A stretch of DNA of 59,222 nucleotides from Halocafeteria seosinensis. Lineage: Eukaryota > Sar > Bigyra > Bicosoecida. Shown here one piece after another: positions 36,601-49,957 of this stretch (its first letter is position 1; every line of letters starts with the position of its first letter). Where the stretch lies: positions 1-59,222 of the forward strand of contig LVLI01000720.1 in assembly GCA_001687465.1 (NCBI GenBank), read 5' to 3'. Position numbers and translations under genes: made by a program. The notes below the pieces were generated by a model. The model saw nothing but the letters and a program-made list of their open reading frames with translations, was not told the DNA's origin and did not search any database.

Positions 36601-39600
36601 TCGAGAGTTCCAAAAGGCAAGGGAAACTGCCTCCTCGGATTCGCGGTCTCGCGAAAGGAATTTCTCAAATCCTTTTCGAAGGATTCTTGATACCAAGAAG
36701 CGGAAATGGGAGCAGTATTCAAGACGTGACTTCGCTATTACTTTTAACAGCATACAACCGTACGGAATTGTGAAGTGTACACCTGTTGAGCCTTGTGAGT
36801 CCTTGCTGTATATGGTGTTGCGCTGTGTTCTTGAAATCCTGCGTTGCCCTGGAGATGGGAGATACTTCGTAGTGACGAACACAGGCTTAATAATGCTACT
36901 TTTAGCGCCGGTTGCTAGATATGAGAGTAGTAGGTTGTGGACCCTGTTTCGGAAGGTTCTACGCCGTCTTCTTTCGCAGTTTCCGTTGGGTAGACCCTCC
37001 GTGCAGATGAAGCATACTAAGTTCTATTTGTGGCTAATTCGGTCCATGAGCAATAAACTACTCTTGTCCTTAGACATGAACAACGAAACCAGCGCCGCAC
37101 TGTCGAACGCCACCGAGGATATGGCTGCTCCTCAATTTCAGCGTGGTTTGGGGGAAACCGTCGTCAGACTTGTGTCGTTGATACATGGCTTAGATGCAAC
37201 GGATATGACTCATCAGTGGAATCCGACCAATGTGTCTCCCGATTACAGTGTTGTCCTAGACACAAAATACCCTAACCCAATACCTCCTCGGACGGTAAGC
37301 AGGCTTCGGGAACGCGACAGTGTCACTTGGAATAAGCATCAGATTACGGATGAGGTAATGGCTGCATGTGCACAAGAGTTTATATCTACGTTCATGCATA
37401 ATGCTGAGACTTCGCCTCTCTATGAGCTTCATATCTTACGAGTCCTTCAAGAGCTTGGAAAGGATGACTATAGTACATTTGATCCTTTGATCCCTCCATT
37501 GTTTAAGTGGCTCAAGATAATTGTTCAGGAGCAGCTTAGAGAAAGAAGTCAACATCGGCAAAGTAAGAGAACAGACAATCGGGACAAATCTTTATTTCGT
37601 GTACAGGCTTTAAAGATATTGATCCGTCTGTTTTCGAAGCGCATCCGACGATTGTCTCAATCTCAGCGGGATGAGTTTATTCAAATCTTATGTACCTTGG
37701 CACAGAAATCTCAAAAGCCGTCAATATTTGCACTGGCCTTTAACGTGCTGCGGGGATGGCTGCTAACTCCAACAGTTGACACCCATTCTAACATCGGGCT
37801 AGTGCAAAGCGAAAAATCCAACCTTCTTCATAGTTTGTCTTCTTTCGGTACGCCCCACGGGGCCATTTTGAGCTACAGGGTAGCCGGAACACACCATGGT
37901 TGGCTACAGACGGAGTACTTCAAACTTCTTTTTGAACTGTATTATGGTGGATTCTCTCCGAACGAAGGCCCCGAACACGCGGGTGAGAACGTAAGTTACG
38001 AAGAATATGCCCCTGGGATATCAGATTCTTCCATTGTCTTTTACGGTCAATATGGCATATCCGAGGCTGTAGAGCCCTCTCTCTTCAAGATATTGCAGAA
38101 GGGGGCAGAGAGAGGCAACGGCACAGCAGCAGAACCCTCGAGGCCACCTGCCTGGCTTGCCGCTCAACTGCGAAAACAAATCATTCCTGGATGCTGTGCT
38201 GAGTCAGAGTGGGTCCGACGTGAAAGCCTGAAAGTAGTTGTGGACACTGTTGTGGAGGAGCGCGTTAGGAGTGGGGGCGCTGTCGCTTCACCGTCCTCTT
38301 GGGGTTCGCCATTCGATCGCTTGGAATACAATGAATCGGATTCTGCACCAATTTTGGTGCTGAAGCTACTGCTTGACACACCGTCGGAAATCTTTTCCTC
38401 GCCCATGTGGATATCTATACTGGTGAGGGTGGCCTTGGTGGCTTTCGGAGACTACCGTATTTCTCAGTTGGGGGAAGAGCATGCTGCTCCCTCGACTGAT
38501 CGGGGATTACTTCAGCTTATGCATTTGGCTTACGGCGAGAAGTTTGGATCATCTTCTGTAGGTTTTGACTTTTCCCATTGTTTCGACAACTCCAATGACT
38601 TGGATAGAAGCACGTTTTCTGCACCACACTTTGTTGACGTATTGGCTGATTTATCGACTTGCGATTTTGCTTTTTCTCGGGAGCTGTGGTCACAGTTGTT
38701 TCCGGCATTATGGCGATTTACGATAGATGAAGAAAAAAAGCGAATGATCCCGCGACTCTCGTCCATGCTAATCGCCGATTACCATCAGAGGTATACGGAA
38801 ATGTCCTACGGAGTCGACAAGGATGTTTTAGATGTGGGATACAATGCGCTTCTTAGAAATCTACATGTACCTGAGCCATTGGAGTCCAGCCAAAGTGTAT
38901 ATTTGACCTCGGGAATTAAGAATTTTGTTTCGTCTGGCATGGAGCATTTGCCTCTTCCTAATTCAACCAGGTCTTCTCTGCTGGAGTATTATTCAGAACA
39001 GAATTCGCTGGATGACGACATCCATCGAAATATGGGATTCTCGTGGGGGAACTTGTCGATTGAAGTATTCTTTGAGGGGATTGCTCAGGTGGGCGACACG
39101 ATACCCCTGCGCGCTGAAGTCCTTGTCTATGTCGCAAGAAAGTTCCGTTGTTGGTCCTTGGTGCTGCCGATGCTTGAACGGCAATTGCAATTCCTAGAGC
39201 AGAGAGAAGGGAGACTGAGTCAGTCTACCCGGGTTCCTTTAGCAAAACCGAGCTCGAACCCAGGATTCGCAAGATACAAGTGCATTGAAGAGAAACTGGG
39301 GATGCCGAAAGGGTTCTTTGCAGCTGCGTCGTCCGGCTTTGGCTGTCCTGCTTCATCGGGTGGTGAGAACAATCCAGATTGTCTCCCGACTGTTGACATA
39401 TTTGGTATTTCGCCGATTCCGGGTTCTGAGTCAGACGTTGGCATGCTCTCAGCCAGCAGGCTAGATGCGCTGGTAAAACTTTATCAAGGTCTGGAATACG
39501 ACGACCTCATGGTTGGTTTCCAGCGTTACTACTCACAAAACAGCCTTGCTCACATAGCGATGACCCTAAGCTCTCATGGAGACTGGGAAAACTCGTTAGA

Positions 39601-42600
39601 TACACTCATGGAGTTACTACAGCAGCCACCCGCTGTCGCAAGCAGCGAAGAGAGAAAGGAACTTGACTTGGGCAGGAATGCGGATAGTTGTGGGAGAGGA
39701 GCAAGACGAGCCCAGCTTCAGTCGAGCCTTACGATTCAGACGTCTAAGTCACAAGTTGAACCTTGTCTTCAAAGTCTTATCCCCTCAAGTGGTCGACGGA
39801 AGGGAAAAGGGCTCAAGCAAAGAAGAGTATGTGGGGCTGTTATGTGTGAGAGTCTCTTTAAGGGTAGAGGGGTAAAGCGATGCAGCCCTAGCAGTATGGC
39901 ACAACCGGAAAAACTCCAGAAGGTCGACGCAGTCGGAAGAAGACAGTCCCATGCCATCTCAGTGAACGGAGAGGATTCTAGTAGCCGTGACCCTCTAGAC
40001 ACCTCTGCTATTGAGCACCAGTGGTGGGAGGCTAGATGGATCGAAAGTGCTAGAAATCTGTGTGAATGGCCAGTATTGAATGCATATGGGCAATCGACAG
40101 GGGATCCGGTCTTAATGTCGGAAGCAACTTCCCGACTTGGAGATTGGCCCGAATTGAGCAACCTACTTAGCACATCAGCTGTTCGAATGGCCGCAAGTAG
40201 TGCCCCAGAAACGAAGCTCTTAGAAGCAGAAAATTTCCTTCAAAACGAAGACGTTCGGCGATCCTATAGCACCGTAGATGAAGCTGCGGAACTTTTGAAG
40301 AGAAAGTGGTGGGAACTTCCATCAAATGTATATGCTGGCTTCGCCCATCAGCGATTGCTTTGTCTGACTCAGTTGTTTACAGAAGTCAAAGAAGCAGCTC
40401 TAACCATGGATGCTTGTACACGTGGCAACGATGGATTGGCTTCCCTCCATACCTGTATCGCAGGCTGGAGGGATCGCTTGCCGAATGTTTGGGAAGGGAT
40501 TCCAATATGGGACCAATTGCTAACATGGCGATACAACTTTTTCAATCGGCTCATTCGTATTCTCGCAAATAGACTTGATAATAGAGTCAGTCATGATGCG
40601 GCTTGGACAGTGATCCGATTGGCAAAAACGGGGAGAAAGCTAAACTTACCGAAAGTTTGCTTGCGGAGCATTGCTCGATGTGCCAAATTGGCCAGAATGG
40701 AGTACCGTGTTAATTACATGCGAAATCGGGAGCATATCTTGATTGCACTTCAAAATTCAATAGCATCTGGGGGTCAGGAACTGTCCGAGTGTAACATAAT
40801 GAGCTCAAGACCATCTAAGTCACAAAGTAAGACGATCGGTGGTATAATGGCAACTCTGTTGGGGCTACAGCTAAGGAATTTTGAACCTGCCGAAAAAAGC
40901 GAATTATTGCGACTACAAGGTCTTGTCTGTGCTCACATGGGGGCACAAACATGGAAGGAGTCCCACGATGCGTTTAGTGCTAGCGTTAAGATCGAACCGG
41001 AAAATGCTCTGTCCTGGCTGACTTGGGGTAACTTCTTATGTAAACTTTTCCGTTTCGTGTTGCCTCCTCTAGACGACTTTTCCCGAGAGTTTCAGCGACA
41101 CTCTCAGGAACCTCCGGTTTCTAATCGCAGGAAGAAGGAAAGCTTAATGAAAAGCAAGGTATCTTCCCATCTTAAGCATTTGGCAGAAACGGAAGCGGGT
41201 GTTGTCGATGCAATTAACGCCGTGATGCAAAGCTCCGGCCACGATGTTCCTCCAAACCCTAACAGAAGCTCAAAGACCTCAGGGTCTCAGGGATCTGTTG
41301 CTCAGGACTCCTCCGAACGTGCCAATGACGCCCGGCTGGATTTCACAGAACTAGGTCGTCTTATGAATGCGAATGTTGATGTTGCAGAGCCACTGGAAAT
41401 AGCATCCCAGGCGATCATTGCGTATTTGATGGCAGTGGTTCATGCTTGTGACAAGCCTGCGTCTCAACTCGCTCGTGTACTGTGGCTACTGCAATATGAT
41501 GACGAACACGGAAGACTTGGGTTTACCCTGCGTCAATATGGAGCACAGGTTACTACATGGCTCTGGGTCAATTGGATGCCGCAACTGTTCTCTGCTTTGT
41601 CTTCGCCATCTGTGGACTCGGTAGTGTCAATTATTGTGTCTGTCATGCAGCGCTTCCCTCAAGCAGTTGTCTACCATCTTCGGGAGTATGTAGCCATAAA
41701 AAGCGAATTGAAAAGCCAGGATCTCACGTGGACTGTCACAAGTAAGGAGATTCCATTAGAAGATAAAGACGGAAGAAAGTACAAAGCGCGTGCGTATACC
41801 GATACCAAAGCGTTGAAGGAGTTCTGTGCCCGGGGGGGAAAAACTCTTGCAGAGAACAAACCTTTAGACATAGAGAAGGCAGATAGTCTCCCTAGGCCTT
41901 TTACTACCATCCCTGCAATGTACGATACCGAGAATAACACGTCGGTAAGAACCCGAAAGTCCCAAAGAAATGGGGAGGACGCAGACGTAGAAACTCCAAG
42001 TTCGGAAGAACAGGACTCTCAACAACAAATATCTGGAGAAGAAGCACTTCGCCAGACGAAGCTGTATGAAGTGTCTATGTACTCTGCGTGGTGTTCAAGC
42101 CGGTTGCTTAAGCTGCTAAAAGTATCCCATGGAGCTGGAGTGGATGAGGTGTCGACTCTGATCTCACTTCTGCTTCAGCTTGGTCCAGGAGTGTGGGACG
42201 ACTTTTATGGACGGATAGACACTCTTATAAGCAGATGTTGGATGCTTACAAATGCGTTCGATGAGGCCATCCCGGAAGATGTTACTCGTAACTTATCCCT
42301 GGTTTACCAAGGGATTGTGGCGCGTTTGCAACGATGGGATCAAAGTCGCCATGATGCGAGCGAATGCACTCGTGAGATTCTCGAAGATTTTATTCAAGCG
42401 TTTGCGAATGACTTACTTCAAGAGCTTCCTCCGGGGAAAGTAAATGGAAATCAGCGGAACAAGATGAACCCCAACTTTCCGTCAACGATAACTGAACTTG
42501 TTGGAAGGTTGAAAAAGTGGCGCCGTTCCCTCCAGCGGAGGTGCCAAGGGGAAAGAGGAAACTACAGTAGCTCTGATAAACTCTTCAGCATAGCCGATCG

Positions 42601-44056
42601 AAAATTTGCCGTTGCCGAAATTCCAGGACAGTATGGGGAGAGCGAGTACTTGCATAATTCACTTCGGTCCCGTGTTCGTTTGCATCACATTGAGGCTTCC
42701 GTTACTACGGTGCAAAACAGATTCAGCCATCTCTTGGAACGCCATGTAACCCTTGCCGGAGCAGATGGTCGTCTTTATCATTTTGCTGTGGAAACTATGA
42801 GCCATCAGCAAACTGCTTCCGATGTGCTAGCCAAGCAAATGCAAGTGCTTTTCAAGGAACTCCTCAACTCGCACAATGACTCAAGGAGTCGCTTGCTCGC
42901 AGCAGAAGCGCCGAGCGTAGTTCCATTAGACCATCGTCATAGAATGGCCTCTGTAGACTCTCAGAGCTTGACGTTCGGAGATGTGTTTTCCCAGTATTGT
43001 TTAGATCATGGAAAAGATGACGACTTTGTGGCTTCACGATTCCGAACATTCGCTCAGGAGGAAGAAGCCTCCCTGTTGAGAGCCTATCATCAGACGCATT
43101 TGCAAGGCAGTGGAGACGGCAACGGCGGTGATATTCCAGATGATGACATGGGGGCAATTCATCGCCGCGCAATGGTGGTTGCGTTTGAGCGAGTTTGTGA
43201 TGAGTCCGTCCCATCTGATATACTATCCAAGTACTTGTCCCGATGGTTTTCGTGCCCCGATGACTTTGCAGCGTTTAAGAGTCGCTTTACTCGTCAATAT
43301 GCTGTTGCATGTTTGATGGCTTTCTTATTAAGCCTCAACGAAAAGAGTGCTCACCGTATTTCTTTCTCGCTCGCGTCGGGGAATGTGTCCATCGTCGAGG
43401 TTAAACCTAACTTCTCCCCGAATCATTTTACGCTGAAGCAGACGGATGCTGTCCCATTCCGTATGACTCGGAACGTGGAGCAGTTTTTGACACCATACGG
43501 TGTGTTAGGTCCATTTGCGAACTCGTTTGTTGCTGCTGCAGGTGCGCTTAATTCTTATTCTGAATGGATGAAGTGCTACATGGGCCTATACTTTAGGGAC
43601 GAGCTCGTTCGACACAAGCTTCGTGGGCAACTTACCCATGACACAGGCATGCGTCGGGTTACCGACGAATTGCAAGGAACCTTGCAGGGTAATGTGAATG
43701 TCTTCATGCGTCGTATTGCGCGCTTGCAGCCTTCAGAAGCGCGTAGAGCGTGGAATGAGTACTGTAACCTGAGGAGACGCGAAGCGTCGGGTAGCGCAGC
43801 AGCGTCGACCACCGCCGCCACTGAATCAAATAGTGCAATCAATGCCTTGGGAATTACTACTACCACAAGCTCTGGGATGGAAACAGACGGTAGTGCGCCT
43901 GCAGAGCCCCCTACGGACGAAAGCTATCGCAGAACGTCCGATCAGACTGCTCAAGTTCTTACGAGTCACGAGGACAAAGTGTTTGGCCTTATCCGAGAGG
44001 CCAAGAACGAGCACAACATTTGCCAGATGCCCTGGGCGTGGCAACCATGGTTCTAG
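27631..44056 (+). CDS. TRRAP: Tra1/TRRAP, PIKK-family pseudokinase
   Basis: Exon 1 is 27631-27752. A 61-nt intron (GTAAGG...GTGCAG) precedes exon 2 at 27814-44056, giving about 5,454 aa. ATG 27631 follows an in-frame stop at 27598. The start of exon 2 shows the TRRAP N-terminal HEAT pattern (RHTAVLILYRLPMKTPLGD, DNEENAVICIKKFYELQQHF). HEAT repeats fill most of the length. A FAT region lies upstream of about residue 4700. The PI3K-like domain starts near residue 5000 (HVTLAGADGRLYHFAVE). The FATC tail ends in CQMPWAWQPWF. The catalytic-loop Asp/Asn and the DFG motif are absent, and VPFRMTRNVEQFLTPYGV matches the TRRAP-specific pattern, so it is a pseudokinase. It scaffolds SAGA and NuA4/TIP60 histone acetyltransferases by contacting activators. 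It is about 1,600 aa longer than human TRRAP (3,859 aa), through inserted polar segments. Confidence 0.94.
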
Positions 44057-44291
44057 GAAGTGTATATCAGGGTTTGCTCCTATTTATGTTACCAATATAC
44101 ATCTTTATCGAAGCGTAATGTCGTGGTACTACGACCGATCTTTGTGAACGAACGCTGGTATCTTCCACGGACCGTGGTCAACTTTACTGGTTGTATTGTT
44201 CCTAATTCTACATAGTTTAGATATACAGTATATTGTATTGTATTATCAAAAGAAAGGTAGAAATAGATGTTGGTTGTGCATTGATTATTTA
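44057..44291. promoter_or_regulatory. Short spacer between Tra1 and the CHID1-like gene
   Basis: These 235 bp must hold the Tra1 3' UTR and the promoter of the next gene. An AT-rich segment near 44218-44250 contains TACAGTATATTGTATTG. No defined promoter element is asserted. Confidence 0.4.
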
Positions 44292-45566
44292 ATGGGAAGG
44301 ATGCGAATGTCTGTAGAGCACTTTCTGCTGGTCATCGTGGTGGCAGCCAAGACAGCGGCTGCCTCCAAACATGATAATGAAGCTCCAAAGACTGATACTT
44401 CGGTAGACCGGACGGATGACCCTTTGGAACTGATCCCACGGAACCATTCCACCCAAGCCGCAGCGAAACGAGCGATGATGTTGTACAAAAATGTCCTCAG
44501 GAATCATCAAAAATATTGCGAGCCGGAGGCGCATATCAAGCATTTCTCCACCGGAGATACTCTAGGATTCGTGACTCCATGGAACGCGCACGGCTATAAG
44601 ATTGCCGAAACGTTCCCCAACAAATTTGACTTCATTTCGCCCGTCTGGCTCCAAATCCGGACCAAGGAATCCTCGGACGTCTCAGGGTCCGGAGACGCCG
44701 CTGACATGGAAGTGGCCAATGCCGCCCACATTACTGGACAGCACGATATCGACCGAGACTGGATGGAGAGGATCAGAGCGAAAGCGTCCAAGGAATGCAA
44801 CAACCTGGGTGAGCACGACAACGGAACGAGAGCGTGTCCGCGCATCGTACCGCGCGTGACGTGGGAAGCAAGTCGGGAAGTGGATGAAGATGCTCTGACG
44901 CAATTAATCAACGATTTACTTAAACTTGCTGATGAAAACGATTTCGATGGATACGTGATGGAACTTTTCGGAAGTCTGCGAATGATCAAGTGGCTAGAGA
45001 ATCTGGCCATGGCCATGCGCATGCGCAAGTCTGCGTGGACTCAGCAACCGAAAGTAGTTATCATGGTTATTCCACCAGGAAGCGCTGCCGAGAATGGCCA
45101 ATGGAACCCTCCGTTGCCTCGACAGTACTTTAAAGAGCTGGCGCATTATATCCACCGTTTTGTCGTCATGACGTACGACTTCAGCTCCTCGACGGGCCTC
45201 CCAGGACCAAACGCGCCGATTGACTGGATGGCAGTCGTGGCACGCAGTATTATCGGAGAAAATGCTACCCCTGAAAAAGCGCAGCAGTTGCTATTGGGCA
45301 TCCCAATGTATGGCCGTGATACTGCCGAGCCAGTGACGGGCCCTCAATTTGTTGACATACTGGAGAAACACAGACCGTTGATACACTTTCACCGACAAGC
45401 GGTGGAACATTACGTTCGGTATGATGATGAAAACGGAGTGCACTATGTGTATTATCCTACACCATATTTTCTGAACAGAAGGCTCCAGTTAGCATCGAAA
45501 CTACACATCGGTATTGCTCTATGGGAATTGGGCCAAGGGCTCAATTATATGTACGATTTGCTATGA
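44292..45566 (+). CDS. CHID1: CHID1-like glycoside hydrolase family 18 protein
   Basis: A single exon of 424 aa from ATG 44292. That start gives a clean signal peptide (VEHFLLVIVVAAKTAAA), and the frame upstream has no ATG. A GH18 TIM barrel follows, in the divergent form of chitinase domain-containing protein 1: GFVTPWNAHGYKIAETF, FDFISPVWLQ, NDFDGYVMELFGSL, HRFVVMTYDFSS, LLGIPMYGRDT and GIALWELGQG. The DxxDxDxE motif of active chitinases is not intact, as in CHID1, which is regarded as a saccharide-binding lectin of lysosomes or secretions. Expect secretory or lysosomal location and carbohydrate binding, with catalysis unproven. Possible N-glycosylation sites (NHST, NGT, NAT) are present. 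It converges with the kelch-MORN gene; the stops are 76 bp apart. Confidence 0.85.
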   Translation: MGRMRMSVEHFLLVIVVAAKTAAASKHDNEAPKTDTSVDRTDDPLELIPRNHSTQAAAKRAMMLYKNVLRNHQKYCEPEAHIKHFSTGDTLGFVTPWNAHGYKIAETFPNKFDFISPVWLQIRTKESSDVSGSGDAADMEVANAAHITGQHDIDRDWMERIRAKASKECNNLGEHDNGTRACPRIVPRVTWEASREVDEDALTQLINDLLKLADENDFDGYVMELFGSLRMIKWLENLAMAMRMRKSAWTQQPKVVIMVIPPGSAAENGQWNPPLPRQYFKELAHYIHRFVVMTYDFSSSTGLPGPNAPIDWMAVVARSIIGENATPEKAQQLLLGIPMYGRDTAEPVTGPQFVDILEKHRPLIHFHRQAVEHYVRYDDENGVHYVYYPTPYFLNRRLQLASKLHIGIALWELGQGLNYMYDLL

Positions 45567-45642
45567 ATTTGCTAACAGAGACTACGCAACGACCCTCACA
45601 GCGAATACATCACTCAGCGATGTAATGTGTGATTCTCAAACA

Positions 45643-48600
45643 CTATGCGTTGGAACTTTGCAACAGTCCATTTGCCCACTTCCCCTGAAATTCTTGGCCA
45701 TCGTCCCGGATGAACACACCATCCCCGTGCTGGAGGTCCTCTTTCCATTGACCCTTGTAGCAACTGCCATCCTCGAAGGTACACACTCCATAACCATGCC
45801 GTGTAGCCTTGGAATACGACCCTTCATACTTGCTTCCGTCACTGCAGAATGGAAAATGAAACAAACAAGAACAATGTTACAATTCCGCATTGCAAGCACT
45901 ACAACGAAAATCGTCGTGACGTACTCGTAGCATGCCGCTCCTTCTCCATGAGGATAAAAATCTTGCCAATTCCCCCGGTATTCTAGCAAATGAAAGAATT
46001 TCGGGGAGCTGGCAGTAGACAGGGTTAAGACCCCGTGTCCATTAGGTAGGTTGCTTCTCCAGCTACCACAGTAGACATCTCCAGAGGCGCACCGTAGTTC
46101 CCCTGTACCGACGGCATGCCCGCGCTTGAAGTCTCCTTCAAATACACTCAAGGTTTCTTCTCGTGGACTCGCATCATAAACCCAAGATTTTCTTGAAAGT
46201 GGTCGTTGCCGAGAAGGCGCAGGATCACGAAGCCGTTGCATAATAACCTGTAGGGCGGCCCACACGGAGAAGATATCATGTTGGAATGGGCTCCTAAGTA
46301 TCCCGTGGCCATGCATTACTCCATCCTTCCACTCGCCCTGATGTTCTGCATATGTGTTGTTCATCAACTGGATTCTACAGATACCGTGACCTTCTCGTCG
46401 GTCGTTAGCCCATTCACCTTCGTAGTAGCAGTCTTCATCGTAGTGACAGATCCCGATTCCGGATTTGACCCCAAACTCAAAGCTGCCTGTATACTCTGAT
46501 CCATCGGCATCTCTTAGCCATCCTTCTCCGTGGTGCTTTCCGTTCAGCCAAGTCCCTTCATAGACAGCTCCCGACTTGTACTCCATTTTCCCACGCCCAT
46601 GATACATGTTTTGCTGAAACTTCCCCATGTATACGTCTAATGTTGGCGTAACTTCTTTTCCAGATCCTGCTTTCTTGCCATAGCGATATTCACCTTCATA
46701 CTTGCTACCATCTCCCTTCTCGAGTATACCATTACCATGGCGAAAATTCGCACTAAAACCGCCCCTATACACTTCACCATCCTCTCGAAGCACTTCTTTT
46801 CCCTCTCCTTCTTTGTACCCTGCTTTAAACATCCCATCGTAATAGCTGTCCGACGAGTAATACAGTAGCCCTTGACCATGCCAGACATCATCCTTCCAAT
46901 ATCCTTCATATGTGTATCCGTTGGAGTACTCACAGCACCCGTAGCCATGTCGTAAGTCCCAATGCCATTGGCCATCATATCGAACAGGGTACGCTTCATT
47001 AGGCAGGGTCCGAGGAGTGTTCGGTTGATATACGATATACTGACCAGGCGTATGGCTGTTGCAGTTGCCGTCGCTTACTCCAAAGCTATCCGAGTCCGGA
47101 GAACGAAATTTCCTGTTGGGAGAGGCTGGAGAAGACTTAGCGCTTCGTATAGAAAGACGTTCTTGTTTCACGGATTGTTTGGCTGAAGCGCCAAACTGGA
47201 CACTAGCACTTCCCGGAGATATCATTCCGTCCTCATCTTGTTGTTGTAGGTGCTCCCCTCCCAAGGGGGCACTCTCTCGTCCCTGGTTAGTGTGATAACT
47301 TATTGCTCCCTTTCCATGTAGCCTGCCCTGTCTCCATGTTCCTGTGTATGACCAAGTAGGGGTTACAGCGCTACCCTCTCCATGCGGTAAATTTTCTTGC
47401 CAGTCTCCTTTGTATGTATCTCCATTTGCAAAACTAATCTCCCCATAGCCCCACCGCTGATAGTGACGGAAATGTCCCAAGTAGACAGAACCGTCCTTGT
47501 AGTTAACTTGGCCGTATCCTTCGGCTGGTATATCTTTCTCTTCAAAGATAGGGTGACTTTGAGGCGCAACGTCCTTGAGGATAGCTGCAGATGCCGTTCC
47601 CTTTATCGCACAACAAATGTAGTACCTAAGGTTCTGAGGGTATACCATAGAGCCACCTAGGATATGCAACCACGTGTATGTCCGTGCAAGGGCAGTGTTA
47701 TCACAGTCACCGTTTCCTTCCAATTCATTCTCCACAGGCAAGGATGTATCCTGTTGGCAATGTACAAACGTCTTGTGGCAATATCGTGCGTCAATTCCCA
47801 GTGCGTGCTCATTGTCCGCTTTTATCAATCGCCATCCACAATTTACAATATCCAATGCCCAAATATAGCGATCATTGGAAGGTCCCAAACCTCCGTGCAC
47901 GAGTATAAGGTCATTGCTCTCGCAATTTTCAAGAGGCCAACAAGCGTCAGCACCTTTTCCCTTGCCTCCCGCACCTTTTTCTCCTTTACCTCCGCCAGCC
48001 TTGCCTTTCGCTTTGCCCTTGGCTTTATCCTTGTCTTTTCCTTTCCCTTTTCCCTTATTCTCCTCCGACGAAGAAGTTTTTTCATCCGCCTTATTTTGGG
48101 CAAAAGAGCGTAAGCTTTCTTGCAAGTCCACAGGAACAACTTTACGAGTAGCCTCAAAACAATAGTTCCTCTCGATTTGAATTGTTTGAGCACTGTGGTA
48201 GCAACGTGGCGCAGGAGTTCGGCATTGCACCTTTGTTTCCGTTTCCAGATCCTCGGTCAATTCCTCCAGCTCCTTTTCAATATCTTCTTGACTGGATCCT
48301 TCGGTATTTTCCTTTCCTGCTTCCCTGAATCGCGTGTAGATCTCCCTCAGAAAGCCATCAAAAGGTACATTGCTATATTGAGGCGGCAAGGGTAGCCATT
48401 CGAGTGTATCTACTCTCAACATCCATACATCGTTTAATAACTTCCCTTCAAGGGTCTTTCCGCCCATCACAACGATGCACCGTGTTGAAGGGTGAAACGT
48501 TGCTGAATGTCCCACTCTTGGTGGGGGGCCCATCATCAATTCCTCTTTCGTCGCGGAATGGTCTTTCTTGTCTGGAGTATCTTCATCCAAGAACTGAGAA

Positions 48601-49957
48601 ATAATCCGTTGCTGCTGCTCTATTGCATCTGCTTCGATGCTCAAATAGTATTCAACTGCACCCTCGTTCACCGAAACTTGCGGGTTATACCACTGCTGTT
48701 GATCAAGATGATAGATCCAAGCTGTATTCATATCAACAGAGTTACTAGATTTATCTTGGGACCGCCCACCAATAAGAAATACTCTTTCTTTGGTTGCAGC
48801 ATCCTCCGGTTCGGGAACTCGTAGCTCATCTTGCTCCTTCGAGTCGCTACCTTTCCCCTTCTTATCAACTTTGGCGTCTTTCTTCAATTTGCTTCCCTCC
48901 TCTTGAGCCTGTGATGGCTCCTCCAGCGGAGACACATACACCAGAGTAGAGAAGGACCGGTGGGTAGGCCAGACCTTAGCTTCTGCCTGCTGGTCTTCCT
49001 CTGCTCCTCTCTTTCCTCGTTGACTTCGTGGTGTCTTCGCTCTGGCAGATTGTCTGCTAGAAGGTATATTTGCAGTGTCAGGACGTTTTATCTGCAGTAT
49101 ACAGAGTGACAGTAAGGATCATTTCTTGCAAATTATAAGTTTCGCAGTCTGCGTACCATTTTGCAGTTCAGCTTGCCATCTTCATTTCTGGTAAACTGTC
49201 GAATCGTATCGCCCACAGAGAAGGCATAACTGGCGTCCCTAAAATGTCCTCCATACATAAACGTGCTGGAAGGCGTATTGACAAACGCGGCACCTGACAA
49301 GGGAACATGCATCGGAGTGAACCTATCAGATGGTGTTAGAAGCATATCGCGTTGCTAACCTTCACAGCAGAGGGAATCTACAGCGGCAACCGAGAGGTTG
49401 TTAAGTTTTGATGAGACATCAGCGATTTGGGAAGTTTCCAAGTTATATCTAAAGGCATGTAAATCTGCACGGGGTGCAGACCAGTAAAGTTCATGCGAAC
49501 ACACACTTCTCCAGAATTTAACTTGTAACTTACTCCTTGCTGAGACCGACGATGCGAAATCCTGGTTCTTGCCGATCACGAGCACACTGTTCCAGGATAT
49601 CATCAACACCGTCAACAAATGCAGTTGCAAACACTGTTGCAGAGAAGAAGCTGCTTACTTGTCGGGATCTATGGCCGAGTGATGCAGAAATACTGCGCCA
49701 CTTCCCAGTCTGGAGATGCTGTTATCTTTGCTCGGGACGGATTCAATGTCGATGCCTTCTACTTCGATGTTATCCGGAGGGGGCGAGAATGAATCAAACT
49801 CCCTTTGGTCTTCCACTTCGTTCGGCTTAATCCCTCCATTTAATCCAGGGGAGGAATCCACCGTCTCGTTCCATTGCGCGTCTTTTCCAGGGGAGTATCG
49901 TGGAGAGTTACTCCTTCCCTGAGTGCTGTCAAGGTTAGCCGTGCTCTCCACCTCCAT
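45643..49957 (-). CDS. Kelch-MORN repeat protein, about 1,319 aa
   Basis: Six exons on the minus strand: 49957-49659, 49586-49534, 49464-49360, 49293-49157, 49091-45925, 45841-45643. Introns are 65-83 nt and every junction keeps frame. The first exon is acidic and disordered. Residues about 100-650 form a kelch beta-propeller: VLVIGKN, FMYGGHFRDASYAF, VFLIGGRS, RVGHSATFHP with VVMGGKT, and LILVHGGLGPSNDRYIWALD. A Lys/Gly-rich insert lies near 540-580. From about residue 720 to the end are some 16-18 MORN repeats of the form YEGxWxxxxxHGxG. MORN repeats bind membranes or form extended beta hairpins, and some organise cytoskeleton or contractile and basal-body structures. The role is therefore probably a peripheral-membrane or cytoskeletal scaffold. 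No enzyme domain is seen. The last MORN unit is completed only after splicing, which supports the final intron. Confidence 0.87.
47950..48060 (-). repeat. Lys-Gly low-complexity coding repeat
   Basis: Inside the kelch-MORN gene, about 37 codons are almost only Lys, Gly, Ala and Asp in KGKG and KAKG units. It is an unstructured basic linker inserted between kelch blades and may have expanded by slippage. Confidence 0.75.

Noticed and set aside
45514-45930. 138-codon plus-strand open frame after the CHID1-like gene
   Set aside because: It is antisense to the last MORN repeats, which are clear and require the minus strand.
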